A stretch of DNA of 64,000 nucleotides. Source: Fuscovulum ytuae. GTDB taxonomy: Bacteria > Pseudomonadota > Alphaproteobacteria > Rhodobacterales > Rhodobacteraceae. The stretch covers positions 2,959,001-3,023,000 of the forward strand of contig NZ_CP124535.1 in NCBI RefSeq assembly GCF_029953595.1. Reading direction: 5' to 3'. The position numbers and the translations under genes are program-made. The notes beneath the pieces are model-generated. The model was not told the origin of the DNA. It saw nothing but the letters and a program-made list of their open reading frames with translations, and made no database searches. Of this stretch, positions 43,387-52,093 are shown piece after piece; the first letter of the stretch is position 1, and each line of letters starts with the position of its first letter.

Positions 43387-44031
43387 ATGCGTTATCTGAA
43401 ATGGACCGTCCTTGTCACGCTGGCGCTCTTGGTGTTTTCCTTCCTGCATTACACCCTGCCGCAGACCGATATCGTGCGCATCGTGGGCACCGAAAACCGC
43501 CGCATGGATCTCGGCGAGAATAGCTGGTTCTGGGCCTCGCCCGATGTGGGGACGGCGCCCAGCAACAGCCGAGACATCTTTTTCATCAATGCCGTCTATC
43601 CCGATGGCAGCACGATGGAATACCGCAACGAAGATACGGGCTGGGGCTGGCCGCCCTATTTCAAGATGGACAGCTCCTCGCTCAATACCTCGGCGAAGGA
43701 ATTGCAATCGACGGCGGATGCGCCGAAATGGGTGGCGGTGACGCATTACGGTTGGCGCAATCAGCTGTTCACGATCTTTCCCAATGCCATTTCCCTGCGG
43801 CTGGTTGATGGGCCAGAGGCGCGGATTATTCCTTGGGTCAATATTGTGATCCTGTCCTTCCTTGCCTTTGTCCTTTTCATGGCTTGGCGCATGTGGGCGC
43901 AGTTCAAGGAGCGGATGATCGAACCCGCCGTGATTGAGGCGCAGGAAACGCTTGATGATCTGGACCGCAGGGCCGATCGCGCCAAGGCGGGGATCGGCGG
44001 CTGGTTCAACCGCCTGTTCGGGCGGAAGTAG
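43387..44031 (+). CDS. DUF1523 family membrane protein
   Basis: 214 residues with an N-terminal helix (WTVLVTLALLVFSFLHYTL), a periplasmic domain carrying TDIVRIVGTENRRM, NSRDIFFINAVYPDG, YRNEDTGWGWPPYFKMDSS and VTHYGWRNQLFTIFPNAISL, and a second helix near residue 150 followed by a charged coiled tail. This is the DUF1523 pattern seen in Alphaproteobacteria. The role is unknown. It follows a small membrane protein in an apparent operon. Confidence 0.85.
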   Translation: MRYLKWTVLVTLALLVFSFLHYTLPQTDIVRIVGTENRRMDLGENSWFWASPDVGTAPSNSRDIFFINAVYPDGSTMEYRNEDTGWGWPPYFKMDSSSLNTSAKELQSTADAPKWVAVTHYGWRNQLFTIFPNAISLRLVDGPEARIIPWVNIVILSFLAFVLFMAWRMWAQFKERMIEPAVIEAQETLDDLDRRADRAKAGIGGWFNRLFGRK

Positions 44032-44053
44032 GTGGGTTAAGCGCGACCTTTCT

Positions 44054-44075
44054 CTTCAGCTTGGAAAAAATACTC
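44054..44075 (-). repeat. 22-nt dispersed intergenic repeat, copy 2
   Basis: On the minus strand GAGTATTT-TTT-CCAAGCTGAAG. It lies 6 bp past the stop of the GMC oxidoreductase gene and in the same direction. Confidence 0.85.
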
Positions 44076-44081
44076 AAAAAA

Positions 44082-45701
44082 TCAAACATCTGACATCTCG
44101 CGCGCGGCGCGGATCAGGTCGGCGGCGCGTTCAGCGATCATGATTGTAGGGGCATTCGTGTTTCCTCCGATCAGGCGTGGCATCACACTGGCATCTACCA
44201 CACGAAGCCCTTCCAAACCCTTAACGCGCAGGTCGGGGTCCACCACCGCCATCGTATCGCGGCCCATCCGGCAGGTGCCGACAGGATGATAGATTGTGTC
44301 GGCGCGGGCGCGGATATCGGCTTCAAGCCCGGCATCGCTGTTGTCATGGGGATAGAGGCGCTGCCCACGCCACGGTGCGAGGGCGTCAGCGGACATTGCC
44401 TGTTCCAGCAGGCGGACCCCTGCCTTGAGCGTGGCGAGATCGCGGGGATCGGACAGGAAGTTCGGATCGATGCGCGGGGGGCTCGCGGGGTTGGCGTCGC
44501 GCAGGCCGACATGGCCACGGCTTTCGGGACGCAGCAGACAGACATGCGCCGACCAGCCATCTGCAAGATGGATGCGGCGCATGTGGTCATCCACGATCGC
44601 CACGACGAAATGCACTTGCAGATCAGGTATTTGCAGGTCGGGGCGCGACATGAGGAAGGCCCCGCCTTCCGCCCCCGGCGTGGTCAGGACGCCCGTTCCA
44701 TGTTCGCGAAACGGCCGCCAGCCGCGCAGCAGGCGCATCAGGCCCGCCGGGTTGAACCCCACCACATCAGGGCGGGGAGAGCGCCAGATAAGCGTATGAT
44801 CCAGATGATCCTGAAGGTTTCGCCCCACACCTGGCAGGGCATGGGCAACGGGGATGTTATGGGCGCGCAACTCTTCTTCCGGGCCGATCCCAGAGAGGAG
44901 GAGGAGTTGGGGCGACCCGAATGCCCCCGCCGAGAGGATCACCTCGCGCCGGGCCTTCAACGAGAGGCGGCGGTTTTTCTGCTTTGCGATCAGTCCCTTG
45001 GCGCGGTTTCCATCAAGGACGATCCGCTCTGCCCGCGCATGGGTCAGGACGGTCAGGTTGGGGCGGCTCATCACCGGATGCAGGAAGGCTGCAGCGGCCG
45101 AGCAGCGGCGGCCTTTGCGGGGGCCGGTATGGAATTGGGTGACCTGATAAAGACCCGCGCCGAACTGAGTTTCGCCGTTGAAATCGGGGTTTTCGGGCAG
45201 CTGAATATCCGCCATCGCCTGCACGAAGGCGTGGGTGATGGCGTGGGGGCTTTGCTGATCAGTGACTTGAAGCGGACCTTCGGCATTGTGCAAGGGGCCA
45301 ACGGCCGCGGAATTTCCTTCTGATTTCAAGAAGTAAGGCAGGACCGACTGCCAATCCCAACCATCGGCGCCAAGGTCGGCCCACTGGTCGTAATCTGATG
45401 GATGACCGCGCACATAAAGCATGGCGTTGATGGCAGAAGACCCGCCAAGCGCTTTTCCCCGTGGTTGATAGCAGCGCCGATTGTTCAGATGCGGCTGCGG
45501 TTCGGTGCGGAAGGCCCAGTTATGCAGCCGGGGCCTGCCCGAAACCATGGCGGCGACCATGGCTGGGGTGTTGATGAGAAAGGATTTTCCCTGCCCCCCT
45601 GCCTCGATCAGGCAGACGGTGATGCTGGGGTCTTCCGACAGGCGGGCGGCCAGCACGGCGCCTGCGGAACCGCCTCCGGCGATGATGTAATCGTACTCCA
45701 T
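44082..45701 (-). CDS. GMC family FAD-dependent oxidoreductase (choline dehydrogenase-like)
   Basis: A 539-residue glucose-methanol-choline oxidoreductase. The FAD-binding motif is DYIIAGGGSAGAVLAARLSE at the N terminus, with RGKALGGSSAINAMLYVRGH near 85, SAGAFGSPQLLLLSGIGP near 255 (GMC signature 2) and YHPVGTCRMG with GNTNAPTIMIAERAAD near the C terminus carrying the active-site His and Asn. It oxidises an alcohol to an aldehyde or further; choline, long-chain or polyethylene-glycol alcohols are family options. Single gene. The ATG at 45701 is chosen over the longer frame because it starts the FAD motif. Confidence 0.92.
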   Translation of the reverse strand: MEYDYIIAGGGSAGAVLAARLSEDPSITVCLIEAGGQGKSFLINTPAMVAAMVSGRPRLHNWAFRTEPQPHLNNRRCYQPRGKALGGSSAINAMLYVRGHPSDYDQWADLGADGWDWQSVLPYFLKSEGNSAAVGPLHNAEGPLQVTDQQSPHAITHAFVQAMADIQLPENPDFNGETQFGAGLYQVTQFHTGPRKGRRCSAAAAFLHPVMSRPNLTVLTHARAERIVLDGNRAKGLIAKQKNRRLSLKARREVILSAGAFGSPQLLLLSGIGPEEELRAHNIPVAHALPGVGRNLQDHLDHTLIWRSPRPDVVGFNPAGLMRLLRGWRPFREHGTGVLTTPGAEGGAFLMSRPDLQIPDLQVHFVVAIVDDHMRRIHLADGWSAHVCLLRPESRGHVGLRDANPASPPRIDPNFLSDPRDLATLKAGVRLLEQAMSADALAPWRGQRLYPHDNSDAGLEADIRARADTIYHPVGTCRMGRDTMAVVDPDLRVKGLEGLRVVDASVMPRLIGGNTNAPTIMIAERAADLIRAAREMSDV

Positions 45702-45869
45702 ACGTCCCCCGCGATCTGAGGTTAAGCTATTCGCAGAACGGAGAAATTTGGAAGAGGAACCTTGCGGCGGTTGTGCCCTGTTTTGTGCCGCCTTTTGTGC
45801 AGCAAAGTGTGCATACAAATTTGGGCAGATTCACTGTGCAAAACGTGGTTAAAGGTGCGCTGATGCGTA

Positions 45870-45891
45870 GGATGGGCAATATTGCCCATCC
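45870..45891. repeat. Perfect 22-bp palindrome
   Basis: Two 11-bp arms (GGATGGGCAAT and its complement) meet with no loop. It is 11 bp past the pheT stop and about 170 bp upstream of the GMC oxidoreductase start, so it could be a dimeric regulator site for the latter. A similar palindrome occurs at 63451-63469. Confidence 0.75.
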
Positions 45892-45902
45892 CGCATTCAG
45901 GA

Positions 45903-48311
45903 TCACCCCCGCAGCGTTCCGCCCGTGGCCTTGGTCACCTTTTCGATGATCTTGGCAGAGACGGCCTCGATCTCGGCCTCGGTCAAGGTCTTTTCGCTGG
46001 GTTGCAGCCGCACGGTCAGGGCGATGGATTTCTTGCCCGGTCCCATCTGTGCCTCGGCCTTGTCACCCGTGAACTGGTCGAAGAGGCGGACGCTTTCGAT
46101 CAGCACCTTGTCCGCGCCCTGCGCGGCGTTGATCGCAACCAGCGCCTCAACCCCCTTGTCCACGACGAAGGCGAAATCGCGATCCACCGCTTGCAGGTCG
46201 CTGATCGTCAACGCCGGGCGGGTGGGTGTCTTGACCTTGGGCATGGGGACGTTGGCGACAAGGATGGTGAAGGCCACGGCAGGCCCCTTGACGCCCATGG
46301 CAGACAGGATGCGGGGATGCACCTCGCCAAAACTTGCCAGCGTGTTGGGGCCAAGCCCGATCACGCCGGACCGACCCGGATGCCACCACGCGGCCACCTT
46401 GCGGGTGATCTGCGTGCGTGCGGGTGCGCCGAGGGCGGCCAGAACCGCCTCGGCATCGGCCTTGGCATCGAAGACATCCACCGGGCGGCGGCTGCCAAAG
46501 GGATCGCGCGGGGCGCTGTAGCCGACCAGCAGGCCAGTTGCCTGCAAATGCTGTTCGCCCGGCTCGCCGCCATGGAAGGCGGGGCCAATCTCGCACAGCG
46601 CAAGGTCGGCAAAGCCGCGTGCCTGATTGCGGGCGGCGGCGCGCAACAGGCCGGGCAGCAGATCGGGGCGCAGATGCGTCATTTCCGACGAGATCGGGTT
46701 GTCCACCCGCACCGCATCGGACCCGCCGCCGAAGAGCGTGGCGGCCTCGGCGTCGATGAAGCTGTAGGTGACGCATTCATTGTAGCCCAGCGCCGCCAGC
46801 GTGCGGCGTGCGGCCTTTTCACGGGCCTGAAGCGGCGTGAGGATCGGCTTTGGCACGCCTGCCTGCAGACGCCGCAGGGGCTTGCCTTCCAGTTTGGTCA
46901 GGCTGGCAACGCGGGCGACTTCTTCGACGAGATCAGCCTCGCCCAGAATATCGGGCCGCCATGTGGGGGGGGTTGCCATGTCGCCGTTCAGGGTGAAGCC
47001 CAGCGCTTCGAGCGTGCGGCGCTGTTCTGCCTCGGGGATATCCATGCCCACCAGCGAGATGACGCGGGCGGGATCAAGCTTGTAGGCGCGCGAGACGTCC
47101 GGCACCGCACCATCCAGTGCCAATTCGGACGGTTCGCCGCCGCAAAGGTCGATGATCATCTGGGTGGCAAGGTCCAGACCCGGCAAGGTGAAGGCTGGGT
47201 CCACCCCGCGTTCAAAGCGGTAGCGGGCATCGGAATTGATCTTCAGCGCGCGGCCCGTGGTGGCGATGGTGATTGGGTCCCAATAGGCGGATTCAAGGAA
47301 GACATCGGTGGTGGTTTCGGTGCAGCCCGACACCTCGCCCCCCATGATGCCGGCAAGCGATTCTGGGCCATTGTCATCGGAAATGACCATCATGCCGGGC
47401 TGAAGCCGGTAGGTCTTGCCATCAAGCGCGAGCAGTTCCTCGTCCCCTTGGGCGGGATGGATGCGCAGGGGGCCATGCACCTTGGCGGCGTCGAAGACGT
47501 GCAAGGGGCGGTTCAGCGCGAAGGTGAAGAAATTGGTGATATCGACCAGCGCCGAGATCGGGCGCAGGCCGATCGCGGTCAGCCGCGCCTGAAGCCAAGC
47601 GGGTGAGGGACCGTTTTTGACGCCCCGGATTAGGCGGCCCGCGAAGAGGGGGCAACCCTTGGCCTTCAGCGCCGGGTCAATCTGCACGGTGACGGGTGAC
47701 GCGAAGCTGCCCTTGATCGCCGGGATGTCCAGCGGTTTCAGGGTGCCAAGGCCCCGCGCCGCAAGATCGCGGGCCAGCCCGCGCACGCCCAGCGCATCGG
47801 GGCGGTTCGGGGTGATCTTGATGTGGATCATCGGATCCACCACTTCGGGCCGGTTCTTGGCCAGCCAGTCGGCGAATTTCTCGCCCACCTCGCCCGAGGG
47901 CAGTTCGATGATGCCGTTATGTTCGTCAGACAGTTCCAGCTCGCGTTCCGAGGCCATCATGCCGTGGGATTCCACGCCCCTGATCTTGCCCACGCCCAGC
48001 GTGACGTCGATGCCCGGCACATAGTCGCCCGGCTTGCACAGGACGACGGTGATACCTGCGCGGGCATTGGGCGCGCCGCAGACGATTTGCTTTTCGCCTT
48101 CATCCGTCAGGACGCGGCAGACGCGCAGCTTGTCGGCATCGGGGTGCTGTTCGGCATGCAGCACACGCGCGATGGTAAAGGGGGCGAGTTTGGCGGCGCG
48201 ATCCGACACCTCTTCGACTTCCAGACCAAGATCGGTCAGGGCGTAGAGGATCTCGTCCAGCGTGGCCGTGGTGTCGAGATGGTCCTTCAGCCAGGAGAGG
48301 GTGAACTTCAT
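45903..48311 (-). CDS. pheT: Phenylalanine-tRNA ligase, beta subunit
   Basis: An 802-residue beta subunit of the (alpha-beta)2 synthetase. It has a tRNA-binding EMAP-like domain (residues about 40-150), the B3/B4 editing domain, a B5 domain, the catalytic-like core and a C-terminal ferredoxin-like anticodon-binding domain (FAFVVDKGVEA near 715). Length is normal. In this genome pheT is separated from pheS by about 360 bp that carries a small plus-strand reading frame and terminator, so they are not a simple operon. Confidence 0.98.
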   Translation of the reverse strand: MKFTLSWLKDHLDTTATLDEILYALTDLGLEVEEVSDRAAKLAPFTIARVLHAEQHPDADKLRVCRVLTDEGEKQIVCGAPNARAGITVVLCKPGDYVPGIDVTLGVGKIRGVESHGMMASERELELSDEHNGIIELPSGEVGEKFADWLAKNRPEVVDPMIHIKITPNRPDALGVRGLARDLAARGLGTLKPLDIPAIKGSFASPVTVQIDPALKAKGCPLFAGRLIRGVKNGPSPAWLQARLTAIGLRPISALVDITNFFTFALNRPLHVFDAAKVHGPLRIHPAQGDEELLALDGKTYRLQPGMMVISDDNGPESLAGIMGGEVSGCTETTTDVFLESAYWDPITIATTGRALKINSDARYRFERGVDPAFTLPGLDLATQMIIDLCGGEPSELALDGAVPDVSRAYKLDPARVISLVGMDIPEAEQRRTLEALGFTLNGDMATPPTWRPDILGEADLVEEVARVASLTKLEGKPLRRLQAGVPKPILTPLQAREKAARRTLAALGYNECVTYSFIDAEAATLFGGGSDAVRVDNPISSEMTHLRPDLLPGLLRAAARNQARGFADLALCEIGPAFHGGEPGEQHLQATGLLVGYSAPRDPFGSRRPVDVFDAKADAEAVLAALGAPARTQITRKVAAWWHPGRSGVIGLGPNTLASFGEVHPRILSAMGVKGPAVAFTILVANVPMPKVKTPTRPALTISDLQAVDRDFAFVVDKGVEALVAINAAQGADKVLIESVRLFDQFTGDKAEAQMGPGKKSIALTVRLQPSEKTLTEAEIEAVSAKIIEKVTKATGGTLRG

Positions 48312-48488
48312 CGGTGCCGTCCTTCAGAAATGCAGGGGAGGGGATAGCCTAAAGGGGCGGGAAGGGGAAGCGGTCTGGCACAGGGATGGATCGGGGTTTC
48401 CGATGTGGAAACGGGTTGTTCAAGGGGTGCCCTCTATAATGCAAGGGGTCGCCACATTTTCGCGCCGGTCGGGCGGCAGGGTGCCTGC

Positions 48489-48596
48489 ATGGACCCGATG
48501 TTTACACCCCCCGAACCCTCTCGCCGTGTGCCGGCTTGGCGCTTGATCACGATCATGGGCCTGTCGCTTGTGGCTATGCTGATGCTGGCGTTCTGA
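48489..48596 (+). CDS. Small single-helix membrane protein, 35 residues
   Basis: The ATG at 48489 encodes MDPMFTPPEPSRRVPAWR, then a hydrophobic stretch LITIMGLSLVAMLMLAF to the stop. A strong terminator with a T-run follows on the same strand 28 nt later, which supports real expression. The N-terminal Pro-rich cytosolic segment and C-terminal membrane helix resemble tail-anchored micro-proteins. No family recognised. It lies between pheT and pheS on the opposite strand. Confidence 0.5.
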   Translation: MDPMFTPPEPSRRVPAWRLITIMGLSLVAMLMLAF

Positions 48597-48623
48597 GTGC
48601 CGTATCTGCCTGTTGCGATTGAG

Positions 48624-48651
48624 AAAAGCCCCGCTTTGGCGGGGCTTTTTT
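48624..48651. terminator. Bidirectional rho-independent terminator
   Basis: An 11-bp stem AAAAGCCCCGC/GCGGGGCTTTT with a 4-nt loop. T-runs on both sides: TTTTTT on plus (after the small reading frame) and TTTTCTC on minus (after pheS). Confidence 0.88.
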
Positions 48652-48670
48652 CTTTGCGGCGTGCCCAGGA

Positions 48671-49753
48671 TTAGCGGCTGAGGCCGCCGGGAAGATCGGG
48701 CATGTCGAGCGCGGCAAAACCGTAATGGCGCAGCCAGCGCAGATCGCTTTCAAAGAAGGCGCGCAGATCGGGGATGCCGTATTTCAGCATCGCCAAGCGG
48801 TCGATCCCCATACCGAAGGCGAAGCCCTGCCATTCGTTCGGGTCCACGCCCGCCGCTGCCAGCACCTTGGGATGCACCATGCCGGAGCCGAGGATTTCCA
48901 TCCACTTGTCCCCCTCGCCGATGCGGAGCTGGCCGCCCACGTTGGAATAGCGGATGTCCACTTCGGCCGAGGGTTCGGTAAAGGGGAAGTGGGAGGCGCG
49001 GAAGCGGAGTTCGACCTTGTCCACCTCGAAGAAGGCGCGGCAGAATTCTTCCAGCACCCATTTCAGATTGGCCATGGAAATGTCGCGGTCGATGGCCAGC
49101 CCTTCGACCTGATGGAACATGGGCGTATGGGTCTGGTCCATGTCCATGCGGTAGACACGGCCGGGCGCGATGACGCGGATGGGGGCGCCCTTGTCCGTCA
49201 TGGCACGGATTTGCACCGGCGACGTATGGGTGCGCAGCACATGCGGCGGGCGGTCGTCGCCCGGCGCGCGATGCATGAAGAAGGTGTCATGTTCCTGCCG
49301 GGCGGGGTGTTCCGGCGGGATGTTGAGGGCGTCAAAGTTATACCAATCGCTTTCGACCTGCGGGCCTTCGGCCACGGCAAAGCCCATATCGGCGAAGATG
49401 GCGGTGAGTTCTTCCATCACCTGACTGACCGGGTGGATTGTTCCCGTCCGACGCGGGCGACCTGGCAGGGTGACATCCAGCCATTCGGTGCGCAGCCGTT
49501 CATCGAGCGCGGCATCGGCAAGGCCTTGCTTGCGGGCGCGCAGCGCGGCGTCAATCTCATCCTTGAGGGCGTTCAGCGCGGCCCCTGCTGCCCTGCGGGC
49601 GTCGGGGTCCATCTTGCCGAGGGTGGCCATCATGGCGCTGATTTCGCCCTTTTTGCCAAGGGCCGCGACCCGCACCTCTTCCAGCGCGGATTCATCGGCC
49701 GCGGTGGAAACGGCGGTCAGATACTTGGCCTTGAGCGTGTCGAGCCCGTCCAT
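48671..49753 (-). CDS. pheS: Phenylalanine-tRNA ligase, alpha subunit
   Basis: A 360-residue catalytic subunit. The N-terminal coiled coil binds tRNA ([17 protein letters not shown]). The class II core shows [37 protein letters not shown] (motif 2), [20 protein letters not shown] and [18 protein letters not shown] (motif 3). AGGAGG precedes the ATG at 49753. Ends at a bidirectional terminator. Confidence 0.98.
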   Translation of the reverse strand: MDGLDTLKAKYLTAVSTAADESALEEVRVAALGKKGEISAMMATLGKMDPDARRAAGAALNALKDEIDAALRARKQGLADAALDERLRTEWLDVTLPGRPRRTGTIHPVSQVMEELTAIFADMGFAVAEGPQVESDWYNFDALNIPPEHPARQEHDTFFMHRAPGDDRPPHVLRTHTSPVQIRAMTDKGAPIRVIAPGRVYRMDMDQTHTPMFHQVEGLAIDRDISMANLKWVLEEFCRAFFEVDKVELRFRASHFPFTEPSAEVDIRYSNVGGQLRIGEGDKWMEILGSGMVHPKVLAAAGVDPNEWQGFAFGMGIDRLAMLKYGIPDLRAFFESDLRWLRHYGFAALDMPDLPGGLSR

Positions 49754-49888
49754 CGAAGCCTCCTGCAGGTGCGAGGCGGTGGTAACGGCACGGGGGGCGC
49801 GATGCAAGGGGAAGACCCAAAGCGGAGGCCCTGACCCCACCGTTGCAGGGGGCGGCTGCCCCCTCGCCCCTGCGGGGCTCACCCCCGC

Positions 49889-49910
49889 GAGTATTTTGGC
49901 CAAGCTGAAG
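49889..49910 (+). repeat. 22-nt dispersed intergenic repeat, copy 3
   Basis: GAGTATTT-TGG-CCAAGCTGAAG. It lies between pheS and the SGNH gene, 15 bp past the SGNH stop and antisense to it. It is preceded by GC-rich, hairpin-prone sequence, as is copy 4. Confidence 0.85.
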
Positions 49911-49925
49911 GGGCAGGATGCGCGG

Positions 49926-50615
49926 TCAGTTTTCGGCCTTGCGGATGGTGGCCGCGATGCGTGCGCCGATGGCGGCGCTGCCCTTGGGCGAGGGGTGCAT
50001 CAGATCCTGCTGGTGCAAGGACGGATCGCCGCGCGGGACGAGGTCGGACATCGGCAGGAAGAAGAAACCGGGATCGGCGGCATCAAGGCGCGCGAGGCGG
50101 CGGTCCAACTCATCGCCAAAGGGTTTGCAGGCCCGCACGGGGGTATAAAGGCCGGGATTGCGCAAGTAGCCGGAAAAGACCACGCGTGCGCCGTTGGCCC
50201 GGATGCGGCCGACCAATTCGGGGATCGCGCCAGATTTGCCATCCTTGGAGATCAGGCGATCCACCATTCCACTGCAATAGCCGCAGCCGCAACCGAACAT
50301 CAGGTCATTGCCGCCGCCGTTCAGGACGACCCAATCCCACTTGCCGGGCAGGTATTGCGAGGGCAGCCGCAGTCCTGCCGCACCTGTGAGGGGGAGGTAG
50401 TAGAAATAGCGCGCGGCGATGATGGAACGGTCGATCACCTCTTCGCCGAGGCGGCGCTCGATTTCATCTGCCACGGCGTTGTTCGACCCGCGATTGGCGG
50501 CCATCATCGAATCGCCCATCAGCAGGATGCGGGCATCCTTGGTGCTTTCGGTGACCATCTCGCCGCAGGAGATCAGGAAAGACAGGGTCAGAAGGGCGAT
50601 GAGGGCACGCAGCAT
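49926..50615 (-). CDS. SGNH/GDSL hydrolase family lipoprotein
   Basis: About 229 residues. The N terminus is a lipoprotein signal ([20 protein letters not shown], lipobox LISC). The SGNH fold shows [14 protein letters not shown] (block I Ser), [17 protein letters not shown] (block III Asn) and [14 protein letters not shown] (block V Asp-x-x-His). It probably deacylates a lipid or cell-envelope ester in the periplasm. An unusual Cys-rich CGCGYC follows block III. Single gene on the minus strand. Confidence 0.88.
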   Translation of the reverse strand: MLRALIALLTLSFLISCGEMVTESTKDARILLMGDSMMAANRGSNNAVADEIERRLGEEVIDRSIIAARYFYYLPLTGAAGLRLPSQYLPGKWDWVVLNGGGNDLMFGCGCGYCSGMVDRLISKDGKSGAIPELVGRIRANGARVVFSGYLRNPGLYTPVRACKPFGDELDRRLARLDAADPGFFFLPMSDLVPRGDPSLHQQDLMHPSPKGSAAIGARIAATIRKAEN

Positions 50616-50722
50616 GACGGGAATCCACAAAGAACGTATCGCGCACAGGTTGCCTGTGGAAGGCGGCGGGTTCAAGGCAGGGTTGCGGCGGCAACAGGAT
50701 CGCAGAGGGAAGAGTTAAAGCA

Positions 50723-50753
50723 AAACGCCCCGCCGGGATGCGGCGGGGCGTTT
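50723..50753 (-). terminator. Rho-independent terminator of rpmI-rplT
   Basis: A 13-bp perfect stem (AAACGCCCCGCCG with CGGCGGGGCGTTT), 5-nt loop, followed on minus by TTTTGCTTT. It lies 24 bp past the rplT stop. Confidence 0.88.
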
Positions 50754-50776
50754 CGTTTTCTTTCGTTGCAAGCCGA

Positions 50777-51139
50777 TCAGGCCAGCGCGGCCTTGGCCTG
50801 CGCGGCGATGGCGTTGAACGCTTCGGGTTCATGCACGGCGAGATCGGCGAGAACCTTGCGGTCCACTTCGATCCCGGCCTTGGCCAGACCGTTGATGAAC
50901 TTGGAATAGGTCATTTCAAGGTCGAACAGACGCACGGCGGCGTTGATACGCTGGATCCACAGGGCGCGGAAGTTGCGCTTGCGAGCCTTGCGGTCGCGGG
51001 TCGCATACTGGTTTGCCTTGTCGACAGCCTGCGTGGCTGTGCGGAAGTTGCGCGAGCGGGCGCTGTAATAGCCAGCGGCCTGCTTGATGACCTTGCGGTG
51101 ACGGGCGTGGGTCACCTTACCGGATTTGACGCGGGACAT
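50777..51139 (-). CDS. rplT: 50S ribosomal protein L20
   Basis: 120 residues with the L20 N-terminal extension ([20 protein letters not shown]) and the globular part [28 protein letters not shown] and [16 protein letters not shown]. It is needed for early 50S assembly and in many bacteria represses its own operon. It follows rpmI with an 11-nt gap. The usual infC neighbour is not upstream here. Confidence 0.98.
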   Translation of the reverse strand: MSRVKSGKVTHARHRKVIKQAAGYYSARSRNFRTATQAVDKANQYATRDRKARKRNFRALWIQRINAAVRLFDLEMTYSKFINGLAKAGIEVDRKVLADLAVHEPEAFNAIAAQAKAALA

Positions 51140-51150
51140 GTCTTAGCTCC

Positions 51151-51351
51151 TCAGCGGTCGTAGGGCATGTATTTCTTGACGATCTTCGCATCGCTGTCGC
51201 AGAGCAGCATGGTGCCCGATGCGTCGCGAATGAATTTCGTCGTGCGCTTGATCATGCCGTGGCGCTTGCCGGCGACGCCGGCCTTCACCCGACCGGAGGC
51301 CGTGAAGCTGAAACGCTTCTTCGCCGCCGACTTGGTCTTCATCTTGGGCAT
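51151..51351 (-). CDS. rpmI: 50S ribosomal protein L35
   Basis: 66 residues, [20 protein letters not shown], ending [10 protein letters not shown]. It has the basic [12 protein letters not shown] start of the family. The ATG at 51351 is chosen; the frame extends 13 codons upstream without homology. First gene of the rpmI-rplT operon. Confidence 0.97.
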   Translation of the reverse strand: MPKMKTKSAAKKRFSFTASGRVKAGVAGKRHGMIKRTTKFIRDASGTMLLCDSDAKIVKKYMPYDR

Positions 51352-51481
51352 TTCCATCTCCGTGGTTGCAGGCGCGACTCGGCATGCCACATTGGCCGGC
51401 CGCGCGGGTATCGCAAGGTGGGCCGTATAGGCGGGGCAAGGCGGCGGTGCAAGGGGAAAACGTGTGGGGTGGGCGGCAGGA

Positions 51482-51706
51482 TCAGAGGATGTAGCGACCG
51501 ATCACGGTGAACAGAACATCTGGCAGGGCACGGGGGTCAAGCCCACGTTCGCCAGAGAGGACGGCCCAGCCCGCAAGCCCGGTGCCGACGGTAAGGCCGA
51601 TTCCCGCAGCAAAGGGCAACCGATCCTCGATCAATGCTGCAAAGAGAGAGGGGAGGGCCAACATCATCAGGCTTAGACCGATGATAAGCATCAAATCGTA
51701 ATCCAT
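51482..51706 (-). CDS. Small membrane protein, tandem paralogue A
   Basis: 74 residues with two hydrophobic helices ([18 protein letters not shown] and [19 protein letters not shown]) and a C-terminal [17 protein letters not shown]. It aligns along its full length with the neighbour at 51802 (LPSL, then PQVFLRVMGRL), so the pair arose by duplication. Function unknown. The ATG at 51706 gives the alignable start; 51736 is in frame. Confidence 0.72.
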   Translation of the reverse strand: MDYDLMLIIGLSLMMLALPSLFAALIEDRLPFAAGIGLTVGTGLAGWAVLSGERGLDPRALPDVLFTVIGRYIL

Positions 51707-51801
51707 CACCCACCTGCACCGCAGTCCATCCGGCATACTAGGCCATGCCCTTGGCCAGGGATCAAGCCCGCAGCCTGCGGTTCCGGGATGGCGGGCGCGG
51801 A

Positions 51802-52026
51802 TTAGCCAAGCAAGCGGCCCATGACCCGAAGAAAGACCTGCGGGATTTCATCGGCGGCATAGCCCTGCCTGCTGACGGCGACGCCGACAAGGACCATCCC
51901 CCCGATCGAGAGAAGCGCGCCGAAACGCGGCACCCGGCCTTCGACCCAAGCGTTCAGCAGGGAAGGAAGCGACAGGATGAAGAAAAGGATGCCAAGGACG
52001 AGGAAGAGATCGTTGGTGCTGACCAT
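51802..52026 (-). CDS. Small membrane protein, tandem paralogue B
   Basis: 74 residues: MVSTNDLFLVLGILFFILSL and then PSLLNAWVEGRVPRFG, a second helix (SIGGMVLVGVAVS) and a tail DEIPQVFLRVMGRLLG. Same layout as paralogue A downstream. Function unknown. It lies between pyk and the rpmI operon on the same strand as pyk, about 70 bp after the pyk stop. Confidence 0.72.
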   Translation of the reverse strand: MVSTNDLFLVLGILFFILSLPSLLNAWVEGRVPRFGALLSIGGMVLVGVAVSRQGYAADEIPQVFLRVMGRLLG

Positions 52027-52040
52027 GCGGACCCCCAGAT

Positions 52041-52065
52041 GACATAAGGGCCCGCGCGACGGCGG
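52041..52065 (-). terminator. Possible stem-loop after pyk
   Basis: A GC-rich inverted repeat (GGGCCCGC...GCGGGCCC type) 30-50 nt past the pyk stop. It lacks a strong T-run, so intrinsic termination is uncertain. Confidence 0.4.
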
Positions 52066-52093
52066 GCCCTGTCTACCGTGACGTAGCGTCAGC

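Noticed and set aside
45903-49753. pheS and pheT as a single operon
   Set aside because: A gap of about 360 bp with a bidirectional terminator separates pheS from pheT.
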